Below are positions 26,390-37,158 of a DNA stretch of 64,000 nt, piece by piece. The translations under genes were made by a program, and so were the position numbers. The notes below the pieces were generated by a model. That model worked only from the letters and a program-made list of their open reading frames with translations. It had not been told where the DNA came from and did not search any database. The stretch is from Bacteroidota bacterium (lineage in GTDB: Bacteria; Bacteroidota; Bacteroidia; Flavobacteriales_E; Vicingaceae). Numbering within the stretch: position 1 is the stretch's first letter; each line of letters begins with the position of its first letter. Location: contig JABFGJ010000007.1 of NCBI GenBank assembly GCA_013112545.1, forward strand, positions 1 to 64,000, given 5' to 3'.

Positions 26390-28726
26390 ATGCGTTTTAT
26401 AAAAATACTTTTTGTTTCTCTATTATTTTTTTCTGCAAGCCAAGCCATTTTAGCTCAGTCTGGAAATGTTAGAGGATTTGTTTATTTAGAAAAAACTGGT
26501 GAACCAGCTATCTATACAAATGTATATTTACAAGGTACAACTTACGGAACAACAACCGATGATAATGGATATTTTAATTTATCAAAAATTCCAACTGGTA
26601 AATACAAACTAATTGCTTCAAGCATTGGCTATGAACCAGCAGTTGTGGAAATAGAATTGGTTAAAAATAACCAGATTGTTGATGAAAAATTATTCCTTGC
26701 TGAATCAGCTGTAAAATTAGATGTAGTAACGATTTCTGCTGATAAAGTAGAAATGCAAACCTCAGTAAAAATGTCTGTAGTTAAGTTAACACCTAAAGAC
26801 ATTAAAAAAATGCCTTCCATTGGAGGAGATCCAGATTTGGCTCAATATTTACAAGTCTTACCTGGTGTTGTTTTTACTGGAGATCAAGGTGGACAATTGT
26901 ATATTCGTGGAGGCTCACCTATCCAAAATAAGGTGTTATTAGACGGAATGATTATTTACAACCCTTTTCATTCCATTGGGTTGTTTTCTGTTTTTGATAC
27001 TGATATTTTAAGAACTGCTGATGTTTATACCGGAGGCTTCTCAGCGGAATATGGTGGTCGAATTTCATCCATTATGGACATAAAAACGAAAGACGGAAAC
27101 AAATTAAAAACTACTGGAAAAGTTTCTGCAAACACATTTGGTTCTAAATTGCTCTTAGAAGGGCCATTGAAAAAACCAACTACTCCAGGAGGCGGTAGTA
27201 AATCTTATATTTTCTCAGCCAAAACTTCTTACTTAGATCAAACATCTAAAAGCATTTATTCTTATGTGAGCGAAGATGGTTTACCATATAACTATACTGA
27301 TTTATATGGCAAAATCTCTTTAAATGGCAGCAATGGAAGCAAAGTGAATTTCTTCGGTTTTAACTTTAAAGACAAAGTGAATTATCCAAAAGTTGCTGGT
27401 TTTGAATGGAATCAATTTGGCGGCGGAACCAACTTTGTATTGATTCCTGCTCGTTCAACTGTGTTGATAGACGGAACTATTGCATATTCAAATTATGAAA
27501 CTAGCGCCATAGAAAATGAAACCACTGCAGCAGTAAAAGAGCGTACGAGTATTATTAATGGATTTAATGCTGCTATGAATTTTACCAATTTTAATGGAGA
27601 TAATGAATCGAAATTTGGCTTTGAAATTTTAGGATTTAAAACAAATTTTAACTTCATGAATTCAGTGAACCAAAAAATTTCACAAGTAGAGAATACAACA
27701 GAAATTGCAGGTTACCTTCAGTATAAATACAATATTGGTAAATTGGTGTTGGAGCCTAGCTTTAGAATGCATTATTACGCATCTTTAGCCACTTTTTCTC
27801 CCGAACCTCGCCTTGGGTTTAAATATAATGTAACTGACAAAGTTCGTTTAAAAGGAGCCGGCGGATTATATTCTCAAAATCTATTGAGTGCCACTTCCGA
27901 TCGTGATGTAGTTAACTTGTTTTATGGCTTTTTATCGGGGCCTGATAATTTACAAGATAAATTTAAAGAGCAAGATGGAACAGTTACAACACTTAAAGAT
28001 AAATTGCAAAAAGCTAGGCATGCTATCTTTGGTATAGAGTTCGACATTACCAAAAATATTTTATTAAATGTTGAAGGCTATTACAAGCATTTTAATCAAT
28101 TAACCAATGTGAACAGAAACAAGCTTTACGAAGACAATACGGACAACAAAGACATTGCTGATGAATTGAAAAAAGATTATATCGTTGAAAAAGGAGATGC
28201 ATATGGAGTTGATATGTCAGTGAAATACACAAAAAAGCAAACAAGTATTTGGTTTGTTTATTCCATATCTAAGGTAGAACGTTGGGATGGCACACAAGCC
28301 TATTATCCTTTGTTTGATAGACGACACAATGTAAACTTCGTAGCTTCTAAAAGTTTTGGAGAAGATCATTTGTGGACAGTTGATGCGCGGTGGAACATCG
28401 GTTCAGGATTTCCTTTAACCCAAACAACGGGATTTTATGAAAACCTTGATTTGAGTGGGTCTATAAACCAAGACTATACAACAGTAAACGGTGATTTAGG
28501 CATACGATATGGTTCATTAAACGGAGGCCGATTGCCTTTTTATCATCGCTTTGATGTCTCCGTTACTAAAAAGTTTGTCTTGTCTGAAAACTCCATACTT
28601 GAAGCAAGTGCAAGTGTTACTAATGTTTATAATCGCGATAATATCTTCTATGTCAATCGAGTAACGAGTGAAAGGGTAAATCAATTACCCATACTTCCAA
28701 GCATAGGACTTAATCTAACTTTTTAA
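26390..28726 (+). CDS. TonB-dependent outer-membrane receptor with carboxypeptidase-regulatory-like domain
   Basis: 778 aa from ATG 26390. Signal peptide (FIKILFVSLLFFSASQAILA), then a CarboxypepD_reg-like beta-sandwich at about 25-115 (GNVRGFVYLEKTGEPAIYTNVYLQ), then a plug at about 120-240 with LPGVVFTGDQGGQLYIRGG and GGFSAEYGGRISSIMD, then a 22-strand-type barrel ending in aromatic LNLTF. This is the usual SusC-like/FecA-like Bacteroidota layout, but no SusD partner follows; pyrG comes next. Substrate unknown (siderophore, vitamin or oligomer). Confidence 0.92.
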   Translation: MRFIKILFVSLLFFSASQAILAQSGNVRGFVYLEKTGEPAIYTNVYLQGTTYGTTTDDNGYFNLSKIPTGKYKLIASSIGYEPAVVEIELVKNNQIVDEKLFLAESAVKLDVVTISADKVEMQTSVKMSVVKLTPKDIKKMPSIGGDPDLAQYLQVLPGVVFTGDQGGQLYIRGGSPIQNKVLLDGMIIYNPFHSIGLFSVFDTDILRTADVYTGGFSAEYGGRISSIMDIKTKDGNKLKTTGKVSANTFGSKLLLEGPLKKPTTPGGGSKSYIFSAKTSYLDQTSKSIYSYVSEDGLPYNYTDLYGKISLNGSNGSKVNFFGFNFKDKVNYPKVAGFEWNQFGGGTNFVLIPARSTVLIDGTIAYSNYETSAIENETTAAVKERTSIINGFNAAMNFTNFNGDNESKFGFEILGFKTNFNFMNSVNQKISQVENTTEIAGYLQYKYNIGKLVLEPSFRMHYYASLATFSPEPRLGFKYNVTDKVRLKGAGGLYSQNLLSATSDRDVVNLFYGFLSGPDNLQDKFKEQDGTVTTLKDKLQKARHAIFGIEFDITKNILLNVEGYYKHFNQLTNVNRNKLYEDNTDNKDIADELKKDYIVEKGDAYGVDMSVKYTKKQTSIWFVYSISKVERWDGTQAYYPLFDRRHNVNFVASKSFGEDHLWTVDARWNIGSGFPLTQTTGFYENLDLSGSINQDYTTVNGDLGIRYGSLNGGRLPFYHRFDVSVTKKFVLSENSILEASASVTNVYNRDNIFYVNRVTSERVNQLPILPSIGLNLTF

Positions 28727-28771
28727 AAATATTAATCAAGGATTAAAGTTTTTTAGGTAGGGCTTTTATCT

Positions 28772-28779
28772 TAATTTTG
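28772..28779 (+). promoter_or_regulatory. pyrG promoter -7 element
   Basis: TAATTTTG matches TAnnTTTG, giving a leader of about 30 nt to the pyrG ATG. Confidence 0.5.
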
Positions 28780-28795
28780 CGGACAGTTTAAATAA

Positions 28796-30421
<1,626 letters not shown>

Positions 30422-30443
30422 TAGCAGGAAAGAAGAAACAGGA

Positions 30444-32357
30444 ATGGATAAAAATACACTAGTTGGCTTACTATTAATTGGAGCAATTTTTATAGGATTT
30501 AGTTATTTAAATGCGCCAAGTGAAGCGGAAATTGAAGCGGCTAAAAAAAGACAAGACTCAATAGCATTTGTTCAAAATCAAAAAGCAGCTGAGGAAATAA
30601 AGCAAGAAGTTGAACAAACAAATTCAGAAGAAGTAAAAATTGAAAGCCCAGTTTACACTGAATTAACAGGTAATGATTCTATATTATCGATAGAAAAAGA
30701 TAAGATTTACGGCGCTTTCGCAAGTTCCGCTCAAAAGGAAGGCAAGCACATTGTAGTAGAAACGGATAAATTTCGTTTAACCTTTAATACCCTTGGTGGA
30801 AAAATAGAAAAAGTTGAATTGTTGGATTATCTGACTTATGAAGGCAAGCAATTGGTTTTATTTGATTCTACCTCTCAATTTAACCTAAACTTCTTTACCA
30901 AAGACAGTAAGAATATTTATACCGACGAATTGGTTTTTGATACAGATGCTCAAGACATTAAAATTACTGGCTCTGACAGCAAAAGTATTTCGTTTAAATT
31001 AAATGCTGGAGCAGGTAGATACTTAGAATATAACTATCAAATTAAAGGAGATGATTATCAATTGAAATTTGATGTTAATCTAGTTGGCATGAACCAAGTG
31101 CTGGACAACAGAACTGGGGAGATGTATTTAAACTGGTCGGTGAATGCACCTAATCAAGAAAAAAGTTTAAAAAGCCAACATGAAGTAACTACGATATTTT
31201 ACATGTATAAAGGCGATGAGGTTGATGATTTAACAGCAACTAGCGATGAAAAAGAAGAGTATGAAGCTTCGATTAAATGGGTTTCTTTAAAGCAGCAGTT
31301 TTTTAATTCAGCAATAATAGCCGATGACTTCTTCAGCAAATCACGTGCATTTGCACAAACTGAAACGGATGAAACGTCAAGCGATTATGTAAAACGAATG
31401 ACAACGGCTTTAACCATTCCTGTTGTTGGTACTGAGATTGAAAGTTTTGGCATGTCACTTTATCTAGGACCAAACGATTATGATTTACTGACTACCTATG
31501 AAAATGGATTGCATGACATCATCAACCTTGGTTGGGGCATTTTTGGTTGGGTAAATAAGTATGCTGTAATTCCAGTTTTTGATTTCTTAGATGGCTTTGA
31601 CATGAATTATGGAATCATAATCTTGATTCTAACTATTTTATTAAAACTTGTTTTATCTCCTATAACTTACAAAACATATTTATCTGGTGCTAAAATGCGG
31701 GTTTTAAAGCCAGAAATAAACGAGTTGAACGAGAAGTATAAAGATGATGCAATGAAAAAGCAACAAGCCATGATGAGCTTGTATAAACAAACCGGAGTAA
31801 ATCCATTGAGTGGATGTATTCCGATGTTGATTCAGATGCCAATCTTAATTGCCATGTTTCGATTTTTTCCAGCTTCTATACAGTTGAGGCAAGAGAGTTT
31901 TCTCTGGGCAGATGATTTGTCTTCTTACGATTCCATCTTTAATTTTCCAGAAGGATTTTCTATCCCATTTTATGGAGATCACGTGAGTTTATTTACCATT
32001 CTAATGGCTATTTCATTAGCTTTTTATACTAAAATGAACAGCTCAATGACCATGGGTGCGGCAAGTGAAGGACCAATGGCTCAGCAAATGAAAATCATGA
32101 CTTACTTGATGCCTGTGATGATGTTGTTTTTCTTTAACAGTTATTCAGCAGGCTTGAGTTATTATTATTTCCTAGCCAACGTTATTTCTATGGGTCAAAC
32201 CTTGCTAATTCGCAAGATGTTTATAAATGAAGATGCCATTCGTGCGAAAATAGAAACCAATAAAAAACGGCCACAAGCCAAGAAAAAATCTGGTTTCCAA
32301 AAACGATTAGAAGAAATGGCAAAACAAAAAGGGTATCAAGCTCCCAAAAAGAAATAA
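30444..32357 (+). CDS. yidC: Membrane protein insertase YidC
   Basis: 637 aa. N-terminal transmembrane anchor at about 5-24, a large periplasmic beta-domain at about 30-370, and the conserved insertase core from about 385 (YGIIILILTILLKLVLSPITYKTYLSGAKM, then NPLSGCIPMLIQMPILIAMF), with a basic lysine-rich tail (RPQAKKKSGFQKRL). Inserts proteins into the inner membrane with or without Sec. Length fits Bacteroidota YidC. Immediately downstream of pyrG. Confidence 0.97.
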   Translation: MDKNTLVGLLLIGAIFIGFSYLNAPSEAEIEAAKKRQDSIAFVQNQKAAEEIKQEVEQTNSEEVKIESPVYTELTGNDSILSIEKDKIYGAFASSAQKEGKHIVVETDKFRLTFNTLGGKIEKVELLDYLTYEGKQLVLFDSTSQFNLNFFTKDSKNIYTDELVFDTDAQDIKITGSDSKSISFKLNAGAGRYLEYNYQIKGDDYQLKFDVNLVGMNQVLDNRTGEMYLNWSVNAPNQEKSLKSQHEVTTIFYMYKGDEVDDLTATSDEKEEYEASIKWVSLKQQFFNSAIIADDFFSKSRAFAQTETDETSSDYVKRMTTALTIPVVGTEIESFGMSLYLGPNDYDLLTTYENGLHDIINLGWGIFGWVNKYAVIPVFDFLDGFDMNYGIIILILTILLKLVLSPITYKTYLSGAKMRVLKPEINELNEKYKDDAMKKQQAMMSLYKQTGVNPLSGCIPMLIQMPILIAMFRFFPASIQLRQESFLWADDLSSYDSIFNFPEGFSIPFYGDHVSLFTILMAISLAFYTKMNSSMTMGAASEGPMAQQMKIMTYLMPVMMLFFFNSYSAGLSYYYFLANVISMGQTLLIRKMFINEDAIRAKIETNKKRPQAKKKSGFQKRLEEMAKQKGYQAPKKK

Positions 32358-32416
32358 TGAATAGCATTGATTTTCGTTTGGCTGATTAATTGCAATTCCA
32401 ATACAAAACAAAAACT

Positions 32417-33010
32417 ATGAAAAAGCTATTTTACCTTTCATTTATTGCACTAATCAGTTTGGCTGCTTGCAAATCTAAAAAAGAAGCGGCAGAAAAGGCA
32501 GAACCAAAATTTAAAGAAGAAGCTGTTCAAAAAGTAAAAGCAGATGATTCTACGATTTTAGAAGAAGAAGCAACAACAGAAACCCAGAGTGATTTATTAG
32601 CTAAAAAAGAATTGGCAAAATTGCCAGATTCTTTAATTGCAAGAATACAACGCACTGCTTGTTTTGGCCGCTGTCCTATTTATACAGCAAGCATTTATAA
32701 AAGCGGCTATGTAGAATATTTAGGTCAAAGATGGGTGAAGCGCGAGGGGCTATTTAGTTCGCACATGAATCAAGAGCAAATTGATTTATTGCTGAATAGA
32801 GCTAAAGAAATTGGTTTTATGAACCTAAAAAATAGCTACGATTCAGAAAACATTACAGACTTGCCTTCTACCATTATATCGCTTAGAATAAAGGACCAAG
32901 CAAAAATAATTGTCAATCGCTATCAAGCACCTGAAAATTTAATCTTGTTTCAACAATATTTTGATGAATTGCTGGATGAATTGGAGTATAAGGTGATTAC
33001 TAAGGATTGA
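32417..33010 (+). CDS. DUF6438-like lipoprotein
   Basis: 197 aa from ATG 32417. The signal peptide KKLFYLSFIALISLAAC ends in a lipobox Cys. A charged linker (about 20-75) is followed by a compact domain with RIQRTACFGRCPIYTASIY and GYVEYLGQRWV, which I recognise as DUF6438-like. The invariant CxxxC (CFGRC) could form a disulfide. Function unknown. It follows yidC by 59 bp on the same strand. Confidence 0.75.
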   Translation: MKKLFYLSFIALISLAACKSKKEAAEKAEPKFKEEAVQKVKADDSTILEEEATTETQSDLLAKKELAKLPDSLIARIQRTACFGRCPIYTASIYKSGYVEYLGQRWVKREGLFSSHMNQEQIDLLLNRAKEIGFMNLKNSYDSENITDLPSTIISLRIKDQAKIIVNRYQAPENLILFQQYFDELLDELEYKVITKD

Positions 33011-33205
33011 TCTAAGAGTAACAGCCGATTGTTTTAAATCGGAGTAGTTTAATTGGGATTTGTAGTTATTGTCATTTTCCCAAATTTATCCGGCTAGCTT
33101 ATCTTTTTTATAGACTAAACCTTTTTTCATTTCATTCTATATTTAACTTGTTAGGTTTAGTTCCTTTCGTTTGTGAAAATTGGTTAATAGTGTTTATAAG
33201 TAATT

Positions 33206-35989
33206 CTAAAACCGAGCAACAGGAATAAACACTTCAAAAAACTGATTGTTTTTAAAGTATTCTTCGCCTTCTACAATAAAGCCATATCGCAAACCAATTG
33301 TTGCAGGAAAGGCGTTAAATAAATTTAAATCAAAGATAAACTCAGCTCCACTAGTATTGACTCCGTAATTCTTTTGGTACACATTTAGGATGGTATAATC
33401 GTAAAATAAATTCATACGAATACGATAGAGATACACCAAACCTAAAGCTCCTCTATCGGGATAAAACAAAGGGAGATGATAATTAAAACCCACTCTTGAA
33501 ACTCGATCTTGATACAATACTGAAATTCCTCTAGCATAGTTAAAATTATCTTCGAAATTGTAATTCGAATGATTGTTTTTGCTTTGGAAATCTGCATCTA
33601 AAATGAAACTATGGTTTTGGAAAATTCCAGGTAAAGCAATTGAATTTTTTAGGTTTATTTGGCTTAATTCATTTTCGTCTATGCTTGATTCATAGTTTAG
33701 GTTGAAATAGAAACCTAAATGAGTAAAAATATTCTTTTTGGCTTTTAATCGTTTTATTTCAAATTTATAACCCATATTTATAGCCTGAATTTGAAGGTTA
33801 GCAAGAGACTCCTTGTCAAAATTGACTTTACTAAATTGATATCCCGCTCCTATGTTTAATTTTTTGGTGTAACTTCTACTCGAAAAATTAAATGGAATTT
33901 GAACTTGACTAAAAAAATCATTTTCAACCCAATATAACTTTTCGCTTCTAGTTGTTAAAGCACTTCTTCTTGTTGAAGAAAACCCAAAATCAAAAATAGG
34001 GTAGAATTGAGCATATGTCATTCTTGCAAAGTATCCCATACCGTTTTCATTGGTATTATAAGTAGTTCCAAAGCTAGAAGATAAGGTGCCGAGTACATCA
34101 TCAGAATAAATGGCAAACTCATAATTGGGATCGTTAAATTGAGCAGACCAAGAATGTAAATTGAGTAAATGTTTGGCCTTGTGGTACTTTTTCCCCAGCA
34201 AACTGTCAGAATTGTTAAATGCAGGAATCGTGTTTTGCTCCGAAAAACTGGTTTTTATTACATGTTTTAAAGGTTCAATTTTATACGCATTTTGAGTAAT
34301 GGTATCGAGGTTTAACTTTGACAAAAAACTCCCATTTAATTGATAATTCTGAAAGAAAAGTTCATTGCTTTTTTGATTATAAACCGCTTGGTATTGGCTT
34401 GTTTTTCCGCTCGTGATTTGGCTTAGAGTTTTGGTTTTTAAATCATAGCAATAAAGATGATCAATTCCATCATAACTCGCAGAATAATAGATTTTTTCTT
34501 TAGAAAATGTGGGAATCCCATACTGATGAAAAGTCCAAGGTAAAAGATGCTCGTAATGATTGGTTTTTATATTATAAATAGAAAGATTTGTTTGTCCCAA
34601 AGTGTCTCTTAAACCAACAAGAATACAACTGTCATTCAATTGTTTTGGGAATGTGAAATAATAATTTTCCTGATTCGGAAATTGTTGGATTACATCGCCA
34701 TCTCGGTTATATATGATTAAGTGAGCTCTATGCGATTTTTGAATTTTTACAGCAATTATTCTTTTTCCATCATTGATAAACTGAGGGCTAAAAATTCGTT
34801 TACCTACGGTTAGTCGCCTGGTTTTACCTGTTTTAAAATCATAAATTACAAGGTCGTTATAGTCTTCTAAACTCCAACGCGGATGAACATACTTGGCAGC
34901 ATATAATATTTCTTGATTATATACATCAAAATAATTGCTCAAGCGAATTGCTAAAAAATGCTTGTTTTGGATTTCTAGATTAGAATCTAGTTCATAAATA
35001 TAATTGGTTCTGTCAAAAGAACTATAATGGATGTATTGCAAGCCACTTTTTTCATCGAGTGCAAAATTGCTAAACGTAGCATTTGCTCTAATTTCTTTTT
35101 TAGATTTTGGAATTAAATCAGGGTATATGATGTTGGGTAGTTCGCTAGGTAATTGGTTGGCATAGTCAGTCATGCTTGCAGTATAAAACCGTTTTACCTT
35201 TAAACCTGAATTGCGTTTTAATGCTCTTGAAAAAGGGTAGAGCAGACCTTTCAGCTGAGAAGTTTGTTTTAGAACTGTTGGCCAAAAATTTTCACCATAA
35301 TTATCCCTACCGTATTTCACCATTAAATAACCCAAAGGATAATGATTGGGTACTACATCTTTTAAGGAGCCGTTTCTCGCTTTTTGATACGAGTAAAAAG
35401 TATTTTTAAACGCTAATTCTCGATATCCGTTTAAAAAAGCAGGGACTCTTCCTCTTCCTTGTTGAGTATATTCCGTTTCTGCACGAACGGCATCTCCTTC
35501 TAAAAACCAATTGGGAGTAATAATTGTTTGGAGAGAACCCCAAGTTAACTCACCACCAATGAAAAAAGCTAATCTACTAATACCGTAAAGCGTATTGCTA
35601 AATTGCAATACATGTTGGTATTCATGTGTTGCTAATAAATACGGCCAATTCAAAGTGCCTAAAGTAAAATTATCGCTATTTGGTGTCAGATAAAACTCCG
35701 ATTTAAATGGTGCTAAACTCACAAATCCATTTGAAACGCTATTTTGAGAACGGAGGATTAATTTTATTTTTTTTCGCTTTGGGCCAATATTAACATGCTG
35801 TTTTTGCATGCGTAAAAGAATTCCTTGAACTTGAAATGCAATTTTTTCATTTTCAGGATTATAAATAATATTACTCCATTTGGATTCTGTAACTTTCCAT
35901 TGTAATTTTGGTGAAACTCCACCAAAGTTTTGCGCTTTTGTATTAAAGCAAAGCAAGAATAAAACTAAAAAGGGTAAAAACTTGTTCAT
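33206..35989 (-). CDS. Outer-membrane gluzincin-like peptidase with beta-propeller and C-terminal barrel
   Basis: 927 aa. Signal peptide at 1-19 (FLPFLVLFLLCFNTKAQ). N-terminal peptidase-MA-like region with HEYQH at 122-126 (HExxH zinc site) and a distal WFLEGDA near 164 that supplies the third ligand Glu. The middle (about 300-600) has repeated blades such as LTVGKRIFSPQFINDGKRIIAV and YSASYDGIDHLYCYDL, like a TolB/WD40 propeller. The last 300 residues are alternating beta strands ending in an aromatic F (VFIPVARF), consistent with an outer-membrane barrel. No characterised homologue is known to me; a surface-linked metalloprotease is inferred. Divergent from the peroxiredoxin gene with only 14 bp between starts. 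Confidence 0.75.
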   Translation of the reverse strand: MNKFLPFLVLFLLCFNTKAQNFGGVSPKLQWKVTESKWSNIIYNPENEKIAFQVQGILLRMQKQHVNIGPKRKKIKLILRSQNSVSNGFVSLAPFKSEFYLTPNSDNFTLGTLNWPYLLATHEYQHVLQFSNTLYGISRLAFFIGGELTWGSLQTIITPNWFLEGDAVRAETEYTQQGRGRVPAFLNGYRELAFKNTFYSYQKARNGSLKDVVPNHYPLGYLMVKYGRDNYGENFWPTVLKQTSQLKGLLYPFSRALKRNSGLKVKRFYTASMTDYANQLPSELPNIIYPDLIPKSKKEIRANATFSNFALDEKSGLQYIHYSSFDRTNYIYELDSNLEIQNKHFLAIRLSNYFDVYNQEILYAAKYVHPRWSLEDYNDLVIYDFKTGKTRRLTVGKRIFSPQFINDGKRIIAVKIQKSHRAHLIIYNRDGDVIQQFPNQENYYFTFPKQLNDSCILVGLRDTLGQTNLSIYNIKTNHYEHLLPWTFHQYGIPTFSKEKIYYSASYDGIDHLYCYDLKTKTLSQITSGKTSQYQAVYNQKSNELFFQNYQLNGSFLSKLNLDTITQNAYKIEPLKHVIKTSFSEQNTIPAFNNSDSLLGKKYHKAKHLLNLHSWSAQFNDPNYEFAIYSDDVLGTLSSSFGTTYNTNENGMGYFARMTYAQFYPIFDFGFSSTRRSALTTRSEKLYWVENDFFSQVQIPFNFSSRSYTKKLNIGAGYQFSKVNFDKESLANLQIQAINMGYKFEIKRLKAKKNIFTHLGFYFNLNYESSIDENELSQINLKNSIALPGIFQNHSFILDADFQSKNNHSNYNFEDNFNYARGISVLYQDRVSRVGFNYHLPLFYPDRGALGLVYLYRIRMNLFYDYTILNVYQKNYGVNTSGAEFIFDLNLFNAFPATIGLRYGFIVEGEEYFKNNQFFEVFIPVARF

Positions 35990-36003
35990 TTAATGAAATT
36001 ACA

Positions 36004-36465
36004 ATGATGCCTAAAAATACACTTTCTGTTGGAGATAAAATCCCATCTTTTGAATTGCTCAATCAGCATGGGGAATTAATCCGTATTAGCCCTGATGATG
36101 GATTAAAAAGGATTATTTATTTCTACCCTAAAGACAACACGAAAGTTTGCACAGAACAAGCCTGCTCTTTTGAAGAATGGCAGGAAGATTTTGCACAGAA
36201 AGGTTTTCAGGTTATAGGAATAAGCAGTGATAGCGTACATAAGCATGTTGATTTCTCTGAGAAATACAACTTGACTTATGAATTACTCAGCGATGTTGGA
36301 GGGAAAGTAAGAAAGCAATTTGGCGCAGCTAGCTTTTTTGGTTTGATTCCAATGCGCATCACTTTTGTTGTAGATGAAAGCGGTACAATTATCTACTTTT
36401 TTGATGCCCTAATGGAAGGGGAAGAACATGTCAATAAGGTGTTTGAATTTTTAAAAAAGGTTTAA
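36004..36465 (+). CDS. bcp: Peroxiredoxin (BCP/PrxQ type)
   Basis: 153 aa, cytosolic thiol peroxidase that reduces hydroperoxides at the expense of thioredoxin. Peroxidatic C49 and resolving C54 (KVCTEQACSF) are five residues apart, the PrxQ/BCP arrangement, and FYPKDNT is the conserved N-terminal catalytic loop. It starts ATG-ATG; either could be used. The start is 14 bp from that of the divergent outer-membrane protein gene and its stop abuts the end of the convergent trkA-like gene. Confidence 0.93.
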   Translation: MMPKNTLSVGDKIPSFELLNQHGELIRISPDDGLKRIIYFYPKDNTKVCTEQACSFEEWQEDFAQKGFQVIGISSDSVHKHVDFSEKYNLTYELLSDVGGKVRKQFGAASFFGLIPMRITFVVDESGTIIYFFDALMEGEEHVNKVFEFLKKV

Positions 36466-37152
36466 TTACTTATCGTTTAACAAGCGCTTAATATCTTTAT
36501 TATCTCCATAAATGACCATAATGTCGCCTTCTTCCAATAAGGTTCTTGGAGAAGCAACCCCTTGAACTTGTTTCACTCCTCGATTGATTCCGATTATGTT
36601 TTTTTCCTCTTTTCTTTTAATAGTCGTTAAAACAACTAGATTATGCGTTCTTCTAAAACCAATTTCTTGTAGGGTTTGCCCAAAGTATTTTGCTGGAACA
36701 CTAACTTCAACGATGCTGTATTGACCACTTAATTCAAAAGAATCAACAACTCCTTTCAAACACAATTTTTTAGCCCATCTTTCTGCGGTTTCTTCTTCGG
36801 GGTGAACAATTTCATCTATGCCCATAGCTTCCAACACATTTTCATGTAGCGGTGTGATGGCTCGGCTAATAAGGCGTTTTACATTTAAGTTTTTTAATAC
36901 TGCACTGGTCATAATGTTTGCCCCTTGATCTTCTCCTATGGCTACAATTACTACATCAGTGTCTTTCAATGGCAATCCTGACACAGTAAACTGATCGGTA
37001 GAATCTAGGCAAACGGTGTGTGATATCTTTTCTTTCAAAGCATCTACTTTACCCATATCATTATCTACTCCAATGACTTCGTTTCCTTGTTCCGTTAGTT
37101 TTTGACCCAATGATGAGCCAAAATTTCCTAAGCCAAAAATGATGTATTTCAT
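36466..37152 (-). CDS. TrkA/KtrA-like potassium transport regulatory subunit
   Basis: 228 aa. N-terminal RCK_N Rossmann domain with GLGNFGSSLGQKL and acidic VGVDND after the second strand (NAD/ATP site), followed by an RCK_C domain (about 135-228). A single RCK unit of this size is KtrA-like, forming an octameric gating ring on the membrane subunit. It lies 6 bp after the trkH-like gene, same operon. Confidence 0.93.
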   Translation of the reverse strand: MKYIIFGLGNFGSSLGQKLTEQGNEVIGVDNDMGKVDALKEKISHTVCLDSTDQFTVSGLPLKDTDVVIVAIGEDQGANIMTSAVLKNLNVKRLISRAITPLHENVLEAMGIDEIVHPEEETAERWAKKLCLKGVVDSFELSGQYSIVEVSVPAKYFGQTLQEIGFRRTHNLVVLTTIKRKEEKNIIGINRGVKQVQGVASPRTLLEEGDIMVIYGDNKDIKRLLNDK

Positions 37153-37158
37153 AATTCG

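Noticed and set aside
26390-28726. Polysaccharide utilisation locus
   Set aside because: There is a TonB receptor but no SusD-like partner, glycoside hydrolase or regulator beside it; pyrG follows.
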